64,000 nucleotides of DNA from Alloiococcus otitis ATCC 51267 (GCF_000315445.1 NZ_JH992962.1:1-64000); one strand, 5' to 3'; shown: positions 16,123 through 27,493, numbered from the stretch's first letter. Notes: a model not told the origin generated them from the letters alone. Made by a program: numbers and translations.

Positions 16123-17370
16123 ATGTCAAAGAGGATATTGATTGTTGGGTCAGGTGGCAGAGAACACGCTATTGCCAAGGCTTTGGACCAAAGCCCGCAA
16201 GTTGACCGTATCTACCTGGCTCCCGGCAATCCCGGTGTATTAGCCAACACCCAAAAGACCCAGTTAGTAGCTATCGACCCAGGGGACTTTGACTCTTTAC
16301 TAGGCCTGGTTGACCAAGAAGAAATTGACTGGACCATTGTAGGGCCGGAGAAGGTCTTGGAAGCGGGCATAGTAGATGCCTTCCGGCAAGCGGGTCAAAC
16401 CATTGTTGGACCGAGTCAAGCGGCCACCCAAATAGAAAGCTCCAAGTATTTTGCCAAACAAGTTATGGCCCAAGCTGGGGTAGCCACTGGCAGCTTTCGG
16501 CTTTTTAACCAGGACAAGCGGGATGAAGTTGAAGATTATATTACTAGCCTTCCCCTTCCCATCGTCCTTAAAAAGGATGGCCTAGCCTCTGGCAAGGGTG
16601 TTTATATCTGCCAGACCCATGAGGAAGCCCTGTCTAAGGCCCAAGACTTGTTAGATACACCTGACCAAGATTTAATTGTTGAAGAATTTTTAGATGGGGA
16701 AGAATTTTCCCACTTTGCCCTAGTCAACGAATCTCACGTTATCTCCCTCGGCTTGGCCCGGGACCACAAAAGAGCCTATGACGGGGGCAAGGGGCCTAAC
16801 ACTGGTGGTATGGGGGCCTACTCGCCAGTTACCGACCAGGACCAGGCCTTAAGTCAGGAAATTGTGGACCAAATTGTCCAGCCAGTTGCTGACCAAATGA
16901 AAGACTTGGGCCAGCCCTTTACTGGTGTTCTCTTCACTGGGTTGATGCGGGTGAATGGTCAGTTTTATGTGATTGAATTCAATGCTCGGTTCGGCGACCC
17001 TGAGACCCAGGTTCTCTTGCCCCGGCTTGAAACTGACCTGGTAGACTTACTCCAAGCCCACCTCAACCAGGCAGAAGCCCAAGTTGACTACCGGCCAGGT
17101 AGCAGCCTGGGTGTCATCCTGGCTTCGGCTGGCTATCCCGGCCAAGTGGATGACGGCAAGGACTTGAATTGGGCCGGTGAAGTGGACCAGGCCAACTTGG
17201 TTTATTCTGGTGTCGCAGAAAACCAAGGCCAGCTGGTGACCAAGGGCGGTCGGATTTTGATGGTCCAAGCCATGGACGCTTCCCTCCAAGCAAGTCGCCA
17301 GCAAGTCTATGACATTTTAGCCAAGCAAGATGTCGAAGGCAGTTTTTACCGTAAAGATATTGGTTTATAA
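16123..17370 (+). CDS. purD: Phosphoribosylamine-glycine ligase PurD
   Basis: PurD joins phosphoribosylamine and glycine to GAR using ATP. The protein has 'ILIVGSGGREHAIA' at the start, an ATP-grasp domain with 'VLKKDGLASGKGV', 'GPNTGGMGAYSP' and 'VIEFNARFGDPETQ'. Of two nearby ATG codons, the second (16123) lies 6 bases after AAGGAGGG and is chosen; the first directly abuts the ribosome binding site. That gives 415 residues, close to the family norm. Confidence 0.95.
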   Translation: MSKRILIVGSGGREHAIAKALDQSPQVDRIYLAPGNPGVLANTQKTQLVAIDPGDFDSLLGLVDQEEIDWTIVGPEKVLEAGIVDAFRQAGQTIVGPSQAATQIESSKYFAKQVMAQAGVATGSFRLFNQDKRDEVEDYITSLPLPIVLKKDGLASGKGVYICQTHEEALSKAQDLLDTPDQDLIVEEFLDGEEFSHFALVNESHVISLGLARDHKRAYDGGKGPNTGGMGAYSPVTDQDQALSQEIVDQIVQPVADQMKDLGQPFTGVLFTGLMRVNGQFYVIEFNARFGDPETQVLLPRLETDLVDLLQAHLNQAEAQVDYRPGSSLGVILASAGYPGQVDDGKDLNWAGEVDQANLVYSGVAENQGQLVTKGGRILMVQAMDASLQASRQQVYDILAKQDVEGSFYRKDIGL

Positions 17371-17388
17371 AGTATAGGAGGTCTTAAA

Positions 17389-17874
17389 ATGGAAAAAGTT
17401 GCAGTGATTATGGGTAGTAAATCAGATTGGGACCAGATGAAACCAGCTTGCGACCAATTAGATGAGCTGGGGATTGACTACCACAAGAGCGTTATTTCGG
17501 CCCACCGGATGACCGATGAGATGAATAGCTTTAGTAAAGAAGCAAGAGACAAGGGAGTTAAGGTTATTATTGCCGGTGCGGGCGGGGCTGCCCACCTACC
17601 GGGTATGGTTGCCGCTTCAACCACCCTGCCAGTCATCGGCGTTCCCATTAAAAGCTCAACCCTCAATGGGATCGACTCCCTCTTATCCATCGTCCAAATG
17701 CCGAAGGGTGTTCCCGTAGCCACTATGGCAATCGGACCAAGTGGGGCCCGTAATGCCGGAATCATGGCGGCTAAAATTTTATCCATTGAAGATGAAAACA
17801 TCCACCAAAAACTAGTCGACTTGTCCGAAACAATGAAACAAAATTCAATTGAAAGTAGTGATCAACTTGACTAA
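17389..17874 (+). CDS. purE: N5-carboxyaminoimidazole ribonucleotide mutase PurE (class I)
   Basis: PurE converts N5-CAIR made by PurK to CAIR. The 161-residue protein shows the class I motifs 'MGSKSDWDQM', 'SAHRMTDEM' and 'GAGGAAHLPGM'. AGGAGG lies 9 bases before the ATG. The following purK start overlaps its end. Presence of PurK agrees with class I assignment. Confidence 0.96.
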   Translation: MEKVAVIMGSKSDWDQMKPACDQLDELGIDYHKSVISAHRMTDEMNSFSKEARDKGVKVIIAGAGGAAHLPGMVAASTTLPVIGVPIKSSTLNGIDSLLSIVQMPKGVPVATMAIGPSGARNAGIMAAKILSIEDENIHQKLVDLSETMKQNSIESSDQLD

Positions 17875-19015
17875 TGAACCATTATTGCCAGGATCTACCA
17901 TTGGTATACTAGGCGCCGGCCAACTTGGAAAAATGTTGACCCAATCAGCTCAAAAAATGGGCTACCATGTCCATGTCTTTGATACCAAAGAAGCCTGCAC
18001 CTTCCCTATCGCTCACAAGAGTGTCTTGGGGGACTTTAGCGACAAGGACCAAGTCTTGAACTTTGCCCAAGAAGTGGACAGCTTGACTTATGAATTTGAA
18101 AACATCAATGCTGAAGTTTTAGAAGACTTGTCTAACCAAGATTACTTTATCCAAGGGGCTAAATTGCTGACCATCTCCAAAAACCGCTTGCGGGAGAAAA
18201 AATGGTTAAATGCCATCGGGACCCCAACAGTCCCTTACCGCCCTGTCAATAACTTGGACGAGCTCAACCAGGCTTCAGCTGACTTAGGCCTGCCCATAGT
18301 CTTGAAAACAGTCGAATTAGGCTATGACGGCAAGGGCCAAGTTTTGATCAAAGACGAAAGTGATTTAACCGACCAAGCCGATGACATTAAGTCCATCCTA
18401 GACAGCGGTGGCGTAGCAGAAGCCTTTTGCGACTTCGACTACGAAGCTTCTGTGATTGTGGCCCGCAACCCTCAAGGGGAAATTGAGTGCTTCCCACCAA
18501 CTGTCAATATCCACCGGGCTGGGATCTTGTGTGCTAGTTATTCTTCTAGCCAGCTCAAAGAAGAATTGTTTGATGATATTAAAGCTGTGGCAACAACCAT
18601 CGCCAAAGAATCCGACTTGGTAGGGGTTTGCGGTGTTGAGTTGTTTGTCACTAAAGACCAAGAACTCATTGTCAATGAGATTGCACCTCGGCCACACAAC
18701 TCCGGCCACTATTCCATTGAAGCCTGCAATTTATCCCAATTTGACCAACATATTCTAGCCATTACCAACCGTGAATTGATCGAACCTAGACTGGTCCAAC
18801 CCACCCTGTCTGTTAATATCTTGGGTCAGCACCTTGACCACTTGGGAGAATTAGTGGCAAAATTCCCTCAAGCTATAGTCCACATCTACGACAAGGGCGA
18901 GGGTCGGACCCAACGGAAAATGGGCCACTTCACCCTATCATTTGAAAGTGAAGACCAAATTGCAGAAACATTGAAGGATCCATTCTTACAAGACTGGTTC
19001 GACCAAGTTGGCTAA
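17867..19015 (+). CDS. purK: N5-carboxyaminoimidazole ribonucleotide synthase PurK
   Basis: PurK is an ATP-grasp enzyme that carboxylates AIR with bicarbonate. Motifs are 'GILGAGQLGKML', 'VLKTVELGYDGKGQ' and 'NEIAPRPHNSGHY'. The start is uncertain: the frame opens at TTG 17849, and the TTG at 17867 gives the family-like beginning MTNEPLLPGSTIGILG. Both overlap the end of purE, suggesting coupled translation. From 17867 the protein has 382 residues. Confidence 0.93.
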   Translation: MTNEPLLPGSTIGILGAGQLGKMLTQSAQKMGYHVHVFDTKEACTFPIAHKSVLGDFSDKDQVLNFAQEVDSLTYEFENINAEVLEDLSNQDYFIQGAKLLTISKNRLREKKWLNAIGTPTVPYRPVNNLDELNQASADLGLPIVLKTVELGYDGKGQVLIKDESDLTDQADDIKSILDSGGVAEAFCDFDYEASVIVARNPQGEIECFPPTVNIHRAGILCASYSSSQLKEELFDDIKAVATTIAKESDLVGVCGVELFVTKDQELIVNEIAPRPHNSGHYSIEACNLSQFDQHILAITNRELIEPRLVQPTLSVNILGQHLDHLGELVAKFPQAIVHIYDKGEGRTQRKMGHFTLSFESEDQIAETLKDPFLQDWFDQVG

Positions 19016-19042
19016 GAGAAAATAAGAGCTAGGAGGATTGCC

Positions 19043-19732
19043 ATGGCACTAGAATACAAGGGAAAAACCAAGGATGTTTATTCTATCGATGACGAAAAAG
19101 TTCGCTTGATTTTTAAAGATGATATGACCGGCAAGGACGGCAAGTTCGACCCAGGTGAAAACCAGGCAGATATTGTTGTGGAAGGGGCTGGCGCTTCTAG
19201 CTTGGCCTTGACCACCCACTTCTTCCAATTACTCGATGAAAAGAATATTCCAAGCCACTATATCTCTTCCAACTTGGAAGAAGGGTCAATGGACGTTAGA
19301 CGGGCCAATATTTTTGGCAAGGGCTTGGAAATCATTTGCCGGTTCAAGGCTACAGGAAGTTTCCTTAGACGGTATGATGACTACATCAGTGAAGGCGATG
19401 ACCTGGATGCCTACACAGAAGTCTCCTTGAAAAATGATGAAAAAGGTGACCCCTTCATCTCCAAGGAAGGCCTGATTCAGCTAGGCATTTTAACTGGCCA
19501 AGAATATGACCAGATTATCAATTTGACCAAGCAAATTTCTAGATTGGTAAAAGAGGAATTGGCTCAAAAAGGCTTGGAACTTTACGACATTAAATTGGAA
19601 TTTGGCCGGGATGCTAAAAGCCAAGACCTTATTCTGATCGATGAAATATCTGGGGGCAATATGCGGGTCTATAAGGACGGCCAGTATTTATTCCCCTTGG
19701 ACATCAACCAATATGTCCTAAACGGCAAGTAG
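19043..19732 (+). CDS. purC: SAICAR synthase PurC
   Basis: PurC joins CAIR and aspartate. The 229-residue protein starts 'YKGKTKDVYSIDDEKVRLIF' and contains 'EFGRDAKSQDLILIDEIS', both typical. The ATG follows TAGGAGG. It closes the purine operon. purB, the next enzyme of the pathway, is not in the window. In B. subtilis purE, purK and purC stand at the operon start, so the order here is rearranged. Confidence 0.95.
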   Translation: MALEYKGKTKDVYSIDDEKVRLIFKDDMTGKDGKFDPGENQADIVVEGAGASSLALTTHFFQLLDEKNIPSHYISSNLEEGSMDVRRANIFGKGLEIICRFKATGSFLRRYDDYISEGDDLDAYTEVSLKNDEKGDPFISKEGLIQLGILTGQEYDQIINLTKQISRLVKEELAQKGLELYDIKLEFGRDAKSQDLILIDEISGGNMRVYKDGQYLFPLDINQYVLNGK

Positions 19733-19819
19733 GTCTGACTTTTAACCTTAAAGGCTTGAAAAATGGGTAGGAAAGTCGCTAAGATAGTAAAAACAAGCAA
19801 AAGACAATTTAGGAGGTAA

Positions 19820-21307
<1,488 letters not shown>

Positions 21308-21340
21308 ACTTAGTTAAGTTAAACCTTCCTAGATAAATGA

Positions 21341-21408
21341 AAAATCCAGTTCCCAACTGGACTAGCATTTGCTGCTAGCCAGGTTTAAGGGAACTGGATT
21401 TTTTGTCT
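21341..21408. terminator. Bidirectional terminator between guaB and brnQ
   Basis: The 14-base stem AAAATCCAGTTCCC pairs with GGGAACTGGATTTT. It has T-rich tails in both directions and stands between two convergent genes. Confidence 0.9.
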
Positions 21409-21427
21409 TCAATTTTAGTGTTTTTGT

Positions 21428-22756
21428 TTAGTGTTCTTGACTGAAGCTAACAGTTGGTTGGTTAACTAACTTGCCGACTAGGTAGCCAACCAAAAAGCCG
21501 ATAACCAGGATAGGAAGCCATTCCAACTCGCTTTCAAAGAATGGTTGGCTGGTGATCCAAGACCAAGAAACAAATTTTTGCCGGTAAAGCAGTCCCAATA
21601 GGCTGGAAATAAAGACCAAGACCAAAGGGAGGTGAAAGGCAATTTTTGGCAATGGGAGGTAGTTGCTAACCAAAAGCAAGAAGACGGAGGACATGGCTAC
21701 TGGATAGATGAGGGAAAGGACAGGAACAGATGTTTCAATGATGGTATCCAAACCTTGGTTAGCCAAGACAAAGGAAATCAAGGTAAAGATGACGGCAAAG
21801 GTATTGTAGGAAATGTTAGGGAGCAAAGAGTTAAAGTACTCTGCACAGGCTGAAATCAAACCGGATGAGGTTGTTAGGCAGGCAACTAAAACAACCAAGC
21901 CAAGCAAGATAACTCCTGCACTACCCAAGGCTTCAGAGGACAGGTATTGCAACATGGCAGCCCCTAGGTTTTGGTCTAGTGGGAGCTCATTGGAAATCAG
22001 AACATTGTTACCAATCCAGGCAAGTGACCCGTAAACCAAACTGAGCAAGAGGGCAGCAATAAGGGAAGCCTTCACCGTCCCTTTGAAAATTTCGTGGTTG
22101 TCAGAGATCCCCATCCCCTTAATGGCGTTAATGACCAGGATAGCAAAGGCGATAGCTGCGATAGCATCCATGGTTAGGTAGCCTTCGGTAAAGCCGTAAG
22201 CAAAAGCTCCTCCGTCGCCAAAGTTATTAATGCTAGAAGAGCCATCGTAACTGGTGGCGAGAAAGATAACACGAACGACAACGATGGTGACGGTAGCTAG
22301 CAATATTGGGGTCAGGTAGTTCCCAATGTTATTAGCTAAGTTGTCCGGGTTGAGGGCTAAGTATAAAGTGGCAGCAAAAAAGATAATTGAGGTAATCAGT
22401 AGGGCCAGGCCTGTATTCTCACTTAAGAAAGGCAAGACTCCTAATTCATAAGCTGTTGTAGCTGTTCTTGGAACGGCAAAGAATGGGCCGATGGTCAAGT
22501 AAATAACCACTAACAGAACAACTGAGAAGACGGGGTTGATCTTCTTGAGAGCCTCACGGTAGCCCCCGCTTGATAAAGCTCCGGTGGCTGTCCCAATTAA
22601 AGGCAAGCCAACCCCTGTTAAAACAAATCCAATAATGGCTGGCCAGAAGAAATCTCCGGCATTGAAGCCCACAACTGGTGGGAAAATCAAGTTACCAGCC
22701 CCAAAATACATTGCAAATAGCATAAAACCGACTGTGATGACTTGTCGCCACTTCAT
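21428..22756 (-). CDS. brnQ: Branched-chain amino acid transporter, BrnQ family
   Basis: BrnQ carriers take up leucine, isoleucine and valine with sodium or protons. The 442-residue protein has about 12 membrane segments and the N-terminal signature 'FMLFAMYFGAGNLIFPP' of the family. AAGGAGG precedes the ATG. The 513-base upstream region contains a palindrome and a possible structured element, but no T-box specifier was recognised. Confidence 0.92.
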   Translation of the reverse strand: MKWRQVITVGFMLFAMYFGAGNLIFPPVVGFNAGDFFWPAIIGFVLTGVGLPLIGTATGALSSGGYREALKKINPVFSVVLLVVIYLTIGPFFAVPRTATTAYELGVLPFLSENTGLALLITSIIFFAATLYLALNPDNLANNIGNYLTPILLATVTIVVVRVIFLATSYDGSSSINNFGDGGAFAYGFTEGYLTMDAIAAIAFAILVINAIKGMGISDNHEIFKGTVKASLIAALLLSLVYGSLAWIGNNVLISNELPLDQNLGAAMLQYLSSEALGSAGVILLGLVVLVACLTTSSGLISACAEYFNSLLPNISYNTFAVIFTLISFVLANQGLDTIIETSVPVLSLIYPVAMSSVFLLLVSNYLPLPKIAFHLPLVLVFISSLLGLLYRQKFVSWSWITSQPFFESELEWLPILVIGFLVGYLVGKLVNQPTVSFSQEH

Positions 22757-23223
22757 ACTTATTCCTCCTTCTTATAATTATGTTCTTAAGGATATCACAA
22801 AAAAATAAAGATGAAAAGAGTAAATATGAATAAAGTTATCATATTTCCCATTGAAAACTTATGGCGAGATTTGAAAGACGGATAAGGCTTGGCCTGACAT
22901 GGTCCAATTGACTGTCGTATTTTTGTTTACAAAAATAAAATATTGTAAACTAGAATAAAATGGATTTTTAAGCGGATTTTTTTAACATATTTTCCTAATG
23001 AAAATTGAAAAATAGATTCTTGAGAAATAAAAAGCCCACTAAAACAATATCAGGTAAGCAGATATATTACAGGATAAGAGGTTGAAATAGGTTACCTACA
23101 TTTTGCCAATTGAAACCAGCCTAACATTCAAATGAGAATGACAGGTTTGGACTACTAGGCTGAAATCAAAATGTTTGCTATTTTAACAGGGATCAAAAGT
23201 CATGTTTGATATTCAAGTGAGTA
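22757..23223. other. Long intergenic region upstream of brnQ
   Basis: No gene was recognised. A perfect inverted repeat GTTTACAA (22925-22932) / TTGTAAAC (22943-22950) looks like an operator. Further on, ACATTTTG (23098-23105) pairs with CAAAATGT (23167-23174) and AGCCTA (23118-23123) with TAGGCT (23156-23161), giving a nested stem of about 77 bases. It could be an untranslated RNA element or a relic repeat. A T-box was looked for and not found. Confidence 0.4.
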
Positions 23224-23260
23224 AAAGCTGGTCCGGGGTAAAATACACGAACCAGCCTTT
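23224..23260 (-). terminator. ridA terminator
   Basis: In the minus direction GCTGGTTCG pairs with CGGACCAGC and is followed by TTTT, 10 bases after the ridA stop codon. Confidence 0.75.
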
Positions 23261-23269
23261 ATCTTCTAT

Positions 23270-23650
23270 CTATTCGCCCACTTCAGCAATAACTTCAATT
23301 TCTACTAGGCCACCTTTTGGCAAGTCTTTGACCGCAAAAGCACTCCGGGCTGGGTAGGGTTCCTGGAAATAGTCAGTGTAAATGTCGTTGACGGGACCAA
23401 AGTCCTTGATGTCAGCCAACAAGACCAAAACCTTGACCACATTGCCAAAGGTCAGGCCTTGGCTTTCCAATAAGGCCTTTATATTGGCGAAGGCCTGGTG
23501 GGTTTGGGCTTCAAGTCCCTCTTTTAAGTCGCCTGTTTTGGGGTCTAGGCCAAGTTGACCAGACAAGTAGACCAGGTTACCTGTTTGGATGCCTTGGGAG
23601 TAGGGGCCCAAGGCTGCAGGAGCTTGGTCTGTTTTGATTTCTTTCATCAT
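23270..23650 (-). CDS. ridA: RidA family enamine/imine deaminase
   Basis: RidA hydrolyses reactive enamines and imines made by PLP enzymes. The 126-residue protein has 'ALGPYSQGIQTGNLVYLSGQ' near the start, and 'YPARSAFAVKDLPKGGLVEI' with the conserved Arg. Two ATG codons stand in a row; the ribosome binding site AGGAGG suits either. It is the last gene of a small minus-strand cluster but is separated from the HesB-like gene by a terminator. Confidence 0.93.
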   Translation of the reverse strand: MMKEIKTDQAPAALGPYSQGIQTGNLVYLSGQLGLDPKTGDLKEGLEAQTHQAFANIKALLESQGLTFGNVVKVLVLLADIKDFGPVNDIYTDYFQEPYPARSAFAVKDLPKGGLVEIEVIAEVGE

Positions 23651-23685
23651 ACATCCTCCTATTGTTTTACTAGGTCAAGTATATA

Positions 23686-23728
23686 GAAAAAACCTGGCAG
23701 ATGCACCCTTAAAAAAGTCTCTGCCAGG
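23686..23728 (-). terminator. Terminator after the HesB-like gene
   Basis: In the minus direction CCTGGCAGA pairs with TCTGCCAGG across an 18-base loop and is followed by a T-run. It lies 20 bases after the stop codon of the 23749-24051 gene. Confidence 0.85.
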
Positions 23729-23748
23729 CTCTTTATTTAAAAACTATT

Positions 23749-24051
23749 TTATTCACTTGTCTTAAAGTGGTAGATGGGTCCCGCACCGTCCGGATCTATG
23801 TCGACTTCTAAGTCATAGGGGTTGAAGAACCAGGCATCATCACGAGCTGCAAAATAGGTGCGATCATTGGCCTGGTCCTGGGCTAAAATGTCATGTTTAG
23901 CTGGGTCTTGAATTTTTATTCCTACTGAAAAGCCTTCATGGACTTCCGTTTGGCCATAGACCTTGCCAAAAAATTGCACACCTTGTCCTTCTTTGGGTCC
24001 GAGTTCACTTTCGAACCATTGAACAGCTGCAGGGGATACTTTTAATTCCAT
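23749..24051 (-). CDS. HesB/YneR-like small protein (IscA fold, no cysteines)
   Basis: The 100-residue protein resembles the YneR branch of the HesB/IscA-like family ('AVQWFESELG', 'EGFSVGIKIQDP', 'WFFNPYDLEVD'). It has no cysteine at all, so it is unlikely to be an iron-sulfur carrier like IscA. The function of the YneR group is not known to me. Its start overlaps the end of the upstream oxidoreductase gene by 10 bases, so the two are translated together and may act together. Confidence 0.8.
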   Translation of the reverse strand: MELKVSPAAVQWFESELGPKEGQGVQFFGKVYGQTEVHEGFSVGIKIQDPAKHDILAQDQANDRTYFAARDDAWFFNPYDLEVDIDPDGAGPIYHFKTSE

Positions 24052-25178
24052 TTCTTGGACTCCTCTCCTTTATCAACCGGAATCCATCCTGACTGGTCAG
24101 TAATCATCTGCCAGAGGGGGTCCGGTATGGCTAATTTGTCTTGGTCGTTTAAATGAATTGCCTGGGCAATATGAGCCTGGTCATCTTGAATTTTTTGGGG
24201 CCAGTTGGGGTCAATCAAGAGCTGGCGGCCCACTGCAACCAAGTCACCACTTTTTAAGGCCAGCTGGGCATCCTGGCCATCTCTAACTTTGCCGACATTA
24301 ATCAAGGGCACCCGGCCAGCGATATGCTGGTAGATTAACTGAGGCAGGTCCTCAATCTGGTTATCTTCGACAAAGAAAGAAGCCTGCTGGTAGTGGCGGA
24401 CAGACAAGTGGACATAATCAATTTTAGCAGAAATCAGGTGATCAATAAATCGCAAACTGTCTTCAATGCGAATGCCTGGCGCTTCCACTTCTTCAGGACT
24501 CAGCCGGTAACCAATTAAAAAGTCCTCCTTATCCATATCTTGGACTGTTTTTTGGACCTCCTTGATGACCCGGGTCGAAAACTCAAAACGATTTTCCAGA
24601 CTATTCCCCCAATCATCTGTTCTTTGGTTGGAGTGGGGGGAAAAGAATTGCTGGAGGAGGTAGGTATTGGCCCCGTGGAGTTCTACCCCGTCAAAACCCG
24701 CTTGCATGGCCCGTCTACTAGCTTGTCCAAAGTTAGTGATCAGGTCTTCAATATCTTCTTCCTTTAAAGCCTTAGGCTGGTGGGCCCAAGGACGGTTGGC
24801 TTTGACAGGGGAAGGGGCAAGGATGGCTTGGTTTTCGTTATAGTTGGTCCGGGCCATCCGTCCACCATGGTAAATTTGCAAAATAGCCTTGGCTCCTTCT
24901 TTTTTGATGGCTGAAGCTAGGCGGTGAAGACTTGGGATGTTGGAATCTCGGGCAGCTGATATCCCGTTGGCGAAGGCCTGTCCCTCTGGTGAAATGTAAG
25001 CACCAGAAGTAATCACCATCCCCAAATGACTCGACCGAGCCTGGTAGTAGTCGATTTCCTGGTCAGATACTGTTCCATCTTCCAGGCTGGAATTAATGGT
25101 CATAGGAGCCATGACGAGTCGGTTTTGCAATTTAGTTTTATGGTTGATTTGAAAGGGTGTGAATAATTCATTTGTCAT
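24042..25178 (-). CDS. NADH:flavin oxidoreductase, old yellow enzyme family
   Basis: The 378-residue protein is an FMN-binding TIM barrel of the old yellow enzyme type ('NRLVMAPMT', 'GMVITSGAYISPEGQ', 'GFDGVELHGANTYLLQQFF', 'LVAVGRQLLIDP'). Such enzymes reduce activated alkenes or related compounds with NAD(P)H; the natural substrate cannot be told from sequence. No C-terminal ferredoxin-reductase-like extension is present. It is followed, with overlap, by the HesB-like gene. A second member occurs at 60281-61504. Confidence 0.9.
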   Translation of the reverse strand: MTNELFTPFQINHKTKLQNRLVMAPMTINSSLEDGTVSDQEIDYYQARSSHLGMVITSGAYISPEGQAFANGISAARDSNIPSLHRLASAIKKEGAKAILQIYHGGRMARTNYNENQAILAPSPVKANRPWAHQPKALKEEDIEDLITNFGQASRRAMQAGFDGVELHGANTYLLQQFFSPHSNQRTDDWGNSLENRFEFSTRVIKEVQKTVQDMDKEDFLIGYRLSPEEVEAPGIRIEDSLRFIDHLISAKIDYVHLSVRHYQQASFFVEDNQIEDLPQLIYQHIAGRVPLINVGKVRDGQDAQLALKSGDLVAVGRQLLIDPNWPQKIQDDQAHIAQAIHLNDQDKLAIPDPLWQMITDQSGWIPVDKGEESKKWN

Positions 25179-25420
25179 ATTTATGCTCCCTAGTCTAACA
25201 TTAATATCATTGTTAATTAATATTATAAAATATAATAGGAAGAAGCAAAAGTAAAAGGCAAGGGTCTTGACTTTTTTTGATTTGGGTAAAGCTTCAATCC
25301 GACATTTTTAAAAGGGGAGCTTTAGGGAATTTATCATGTTCTTTTTCTTGCCTAATCATTACTGAAATCAGCTAGGTGAACTGGTATAATAAGGTTATTA
25401 CGATAAAAAAGGGTGACTAG

Positions 25421-25963
25421 ATGTCTAAGCAAAGAGGTTTCGAACTTGTAAGTAAATATGAGGGCCAAGGACTTAACCTGCCCCAGCGTGCCAGCAAGGC
25501 TTCTGCCGGCTATGACTTGGAGGCGGCCGTTGACGTCAGCCTTCCTTCAATCTGGCAGGTCCTCTTAGCCAATGGTGGTTTAAACCAGGCAGTGTCTTTG
25601 GGTCACTTACCGGAAGAAAACGAAGAATTTTTGGCCTCGACCCTAGTGCCGACCGGTGTCAAGGCCTTTATGCCAAATGATGAGTACTTGCTTTTAGCCA
25701 ACCGGTCTTCTAACCCCATGAAGCGCCAGTTAGCCTTGCCCAATGGGATAGGCGTTATTGATGCAGACTATTACAACAACGCCAATAATGAAGGGGAGAT
25801 CTTTGTCCAATTGATTAATTACGGTCTAAAACCCTATCAAATAAAAAAAGGGGACCGGATAGCCCAGGCTATTTTTACCCCCTACCGGAAAGTAGATGAG
25901 ACCGGGATAGATTTAGGTGACCGGACAGGCGGCTTTGGGTCCAGTGGTTACAGTAAGAACTAG
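25421..25963 (+). CDS. dut: dUTP diphosphatase (trimeric dUTPase family)
   Basis: The enzyme hydrolyses dUTP to dUMP and keeps uracil out of DNA. The five family motifs can be seen: ASAGYDLEA, NRSSNPMK, 'GVIDADYY', GDRIAQAIF and RTGGFGSSGY. At 180 residues it is longer than the usual 140-150, with an insertion of about 25-30 residues between motifs 1 and 2. The gene precedes radA, a common Lactobacillales order. TATAAT at 25385-25390 may be its -10 box. Confidence 0.92.
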   Translation: MSKQRGFELVSKYEGQGLNLPQRASKASAGYDLEAAVDVSLPSIWQVLLANGGLNQAVSLGHLPEENEEFLASTLVPTGVKAFMPNDEYLLLANRSSNPMKRQLALPNGIGVIDADYYNNANNEGEIFVQLINYGLKPYQIKKGDRIAQAIFTPYRKVDETGIDLGDRTGGFGSSGYSKN

Positions 25964-26021
25964 CATCGATTTTGAATAAAACGTGTGTGATGTTTGTTAC
26001 CTTGAAGTTGGGAGGAATAAT

Positions 26022-27389
26022 GTGGCTAAAAAACAAAAAACCATCTTCGTTTGCCAGGAATGCGGGGCTGAATCTCCCAAGTATTTGGGGCGGTGCCCGT
26101 CTTGTGGCAAGTGGAACACCCTAGTGGAAGAGCGAGTTCAAGACCGGGCTGACACGCGAAACCGGCTTAATTTTAGTGGCAAACGGGCCAAAGCAGCCCC
26201 CATTAACGAAGTCGAAATTGAAAAAGAGGACCGGATCCAAGTCCCCTTTGCCGAATTTAACCGGGTCTTAGGGGGTGGAGTGGTCCCAGGCTCCCTGGTC
26301 TTGATCGGGGGCGATCCCGGAATTGGCAAGTCTACCTTGTTACTACAGATTTCTGCCTTTTTGAATAATATCGGGGGCTTGGTCCTTTATGTGACGGGTG
26401 AGGAGAGTGCCAGCCAGATTAAGATGCGGGCTGAACGTTTAGACTTGGTGGAGAATAATTTCTACCTTTATGCTGAAACAGACTTGTCAGCCATAGAAGA
26501 AACAGTCGAAGAAATCCGACCTAACTTCTTAATTATCGATTCCATCCAGACCATGCACCACCCGGATATCGACAGTGCAGCTGGTTCAGTTTCCCAAGTT
26601 CGGGAATCCACTGCCAGCTTGATGAAGATTGCCAAGTCCAATGACATTGCGACTTTTATCGTGGGACATGTCACCAAGGAAGGCAATATTGCAGGGCCCC
26701 GGATGCTAGAGCACATGGTTGATACGGTTCTTTACTTCGAAGGAGACCAGCACCAGACTTTCCGGATTTTGCGGGCGGTCAAGAACCGCTTTGGGTCGAC
26801 CAATGAAATTGCCATTTTTGAAATGAACGAAAAAGGCCTCAAGGAAGTCCAAAATCCTTCCAAACTTTTCTTGGAAGAACGCTTGGCAGGGGCTAATGGG
26901 TCAGCAGTCGTGGCTGCCATGGAAGGGACCCGTCCGATCTTGGTGGAGATCCAGTCCTTGATCACCCCAACCGCCTTTGGTAATGCCAAGCGGACTGCCA
27001 GTGGTTTAGATTACTCCCGGGTCTCCCTCCTGATGGCGGTTTTGGAGAAGCGGGCTGGCTTACTCCTACAAAATTACGATGCCTACCTCAAGGCAGCTGG
27101 GGGAGTCAAGTTAGATGAGCCGGCGATTGACCTTTCCATTGCCGTGAGCATTGCTTCCAGCTACAAGGAAGAAGAAACGGACCCAACCGACTGCTTTATC
27201 GGAGAAATTGGATTAACCGGGGAATTGCGCCGGGTTTCGAAAATTGAACAAAGAGTCACTGAAGCAGCTAAACTTGGCTTCAAACGCGTTTTTATCCCCA
27301 AAAATAACCAAGAGGGTTGGACCTATCCCAAAGAAATCCAAGTCATCCCCTGCCGGACTATTGGCCAGGTCCTGCAAGTTATTTTCTAA
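26022..27389 (+). CDS. radA: DNA repair protein RadA
   Basis: RadA (Sms) helps process recombination intermediates. It has an N-terminal zinc finger 'CQECG..CPSCGKW', the Walker A motif [12 protein letters not shown], the RadA-specific KNRFG motif ('[11 protein letters not shown]') and a C-terminal Lon-protease-like domain. The frame extends upstream to GTG 25983, but the GTG at 26022 sits 6 bases after GGGAGG and gives a normal 455-residue protein, so it was chosen. RadA starts the conserved radA-yacL-gltX-cysS block; disA, found here in Bacillus, is absent as in other Lactobacillales. Confidence 0.95.
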   Translation: MAKKQKTIFVCQECGAESPKYLGRCPSCGKWNTLVEERVQDRADTRNRLNFSGKRAKAAPINEVEIEKEDRIQVPFAEFNRVLGGGVVPGSLVLIGGDPGIGKSTLLLQISAFLNNIGGLVLYVTGEESASQIKMRAERLDLVENNFYLYAETDLSAIEETVEEIRPNFLIIDSIQTMHHPDIDSAAGSVSQVRESTASLMKIAKSNDIATFIVGHVTKEGNIAGPRMLEHMVDTVLYFEGDQHQTFRILRAVKNRFGSTNEIAIFEMNEKGLKEVQNPSKLFLEERLAGANGSAVVAAMEGTRPILVEIQSLITPTAFGNAKRTASGLDYSRVSLLMAVLEKRAGLLLQNYDAYLKAAGGVKLDEPAIDLSIAVSIASSYKEEETDPTDCFIGEIGLTGELRRVSKIEQRVTEAAKLGFKRVFIPKNNQEGWTYPKEIQVIPCRTIGQVLQVIF

Positions 27390-27493
27390 AGTAAATTAGG
27401 TTGATTTTTCACAAGGAGTCTAGGACGATTTTTCACAAAACGAACTCGAATTAACCCCAAAAGGCTCATTTCAGTCTTTACTAGGCTTATGAA

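Noticed and set aside
25983-26021. Longer RadA beginning at GTG 25983
   Set aside because: The extension contains the ribosome binding site of the better start at 26022 and is not typical of RadA.
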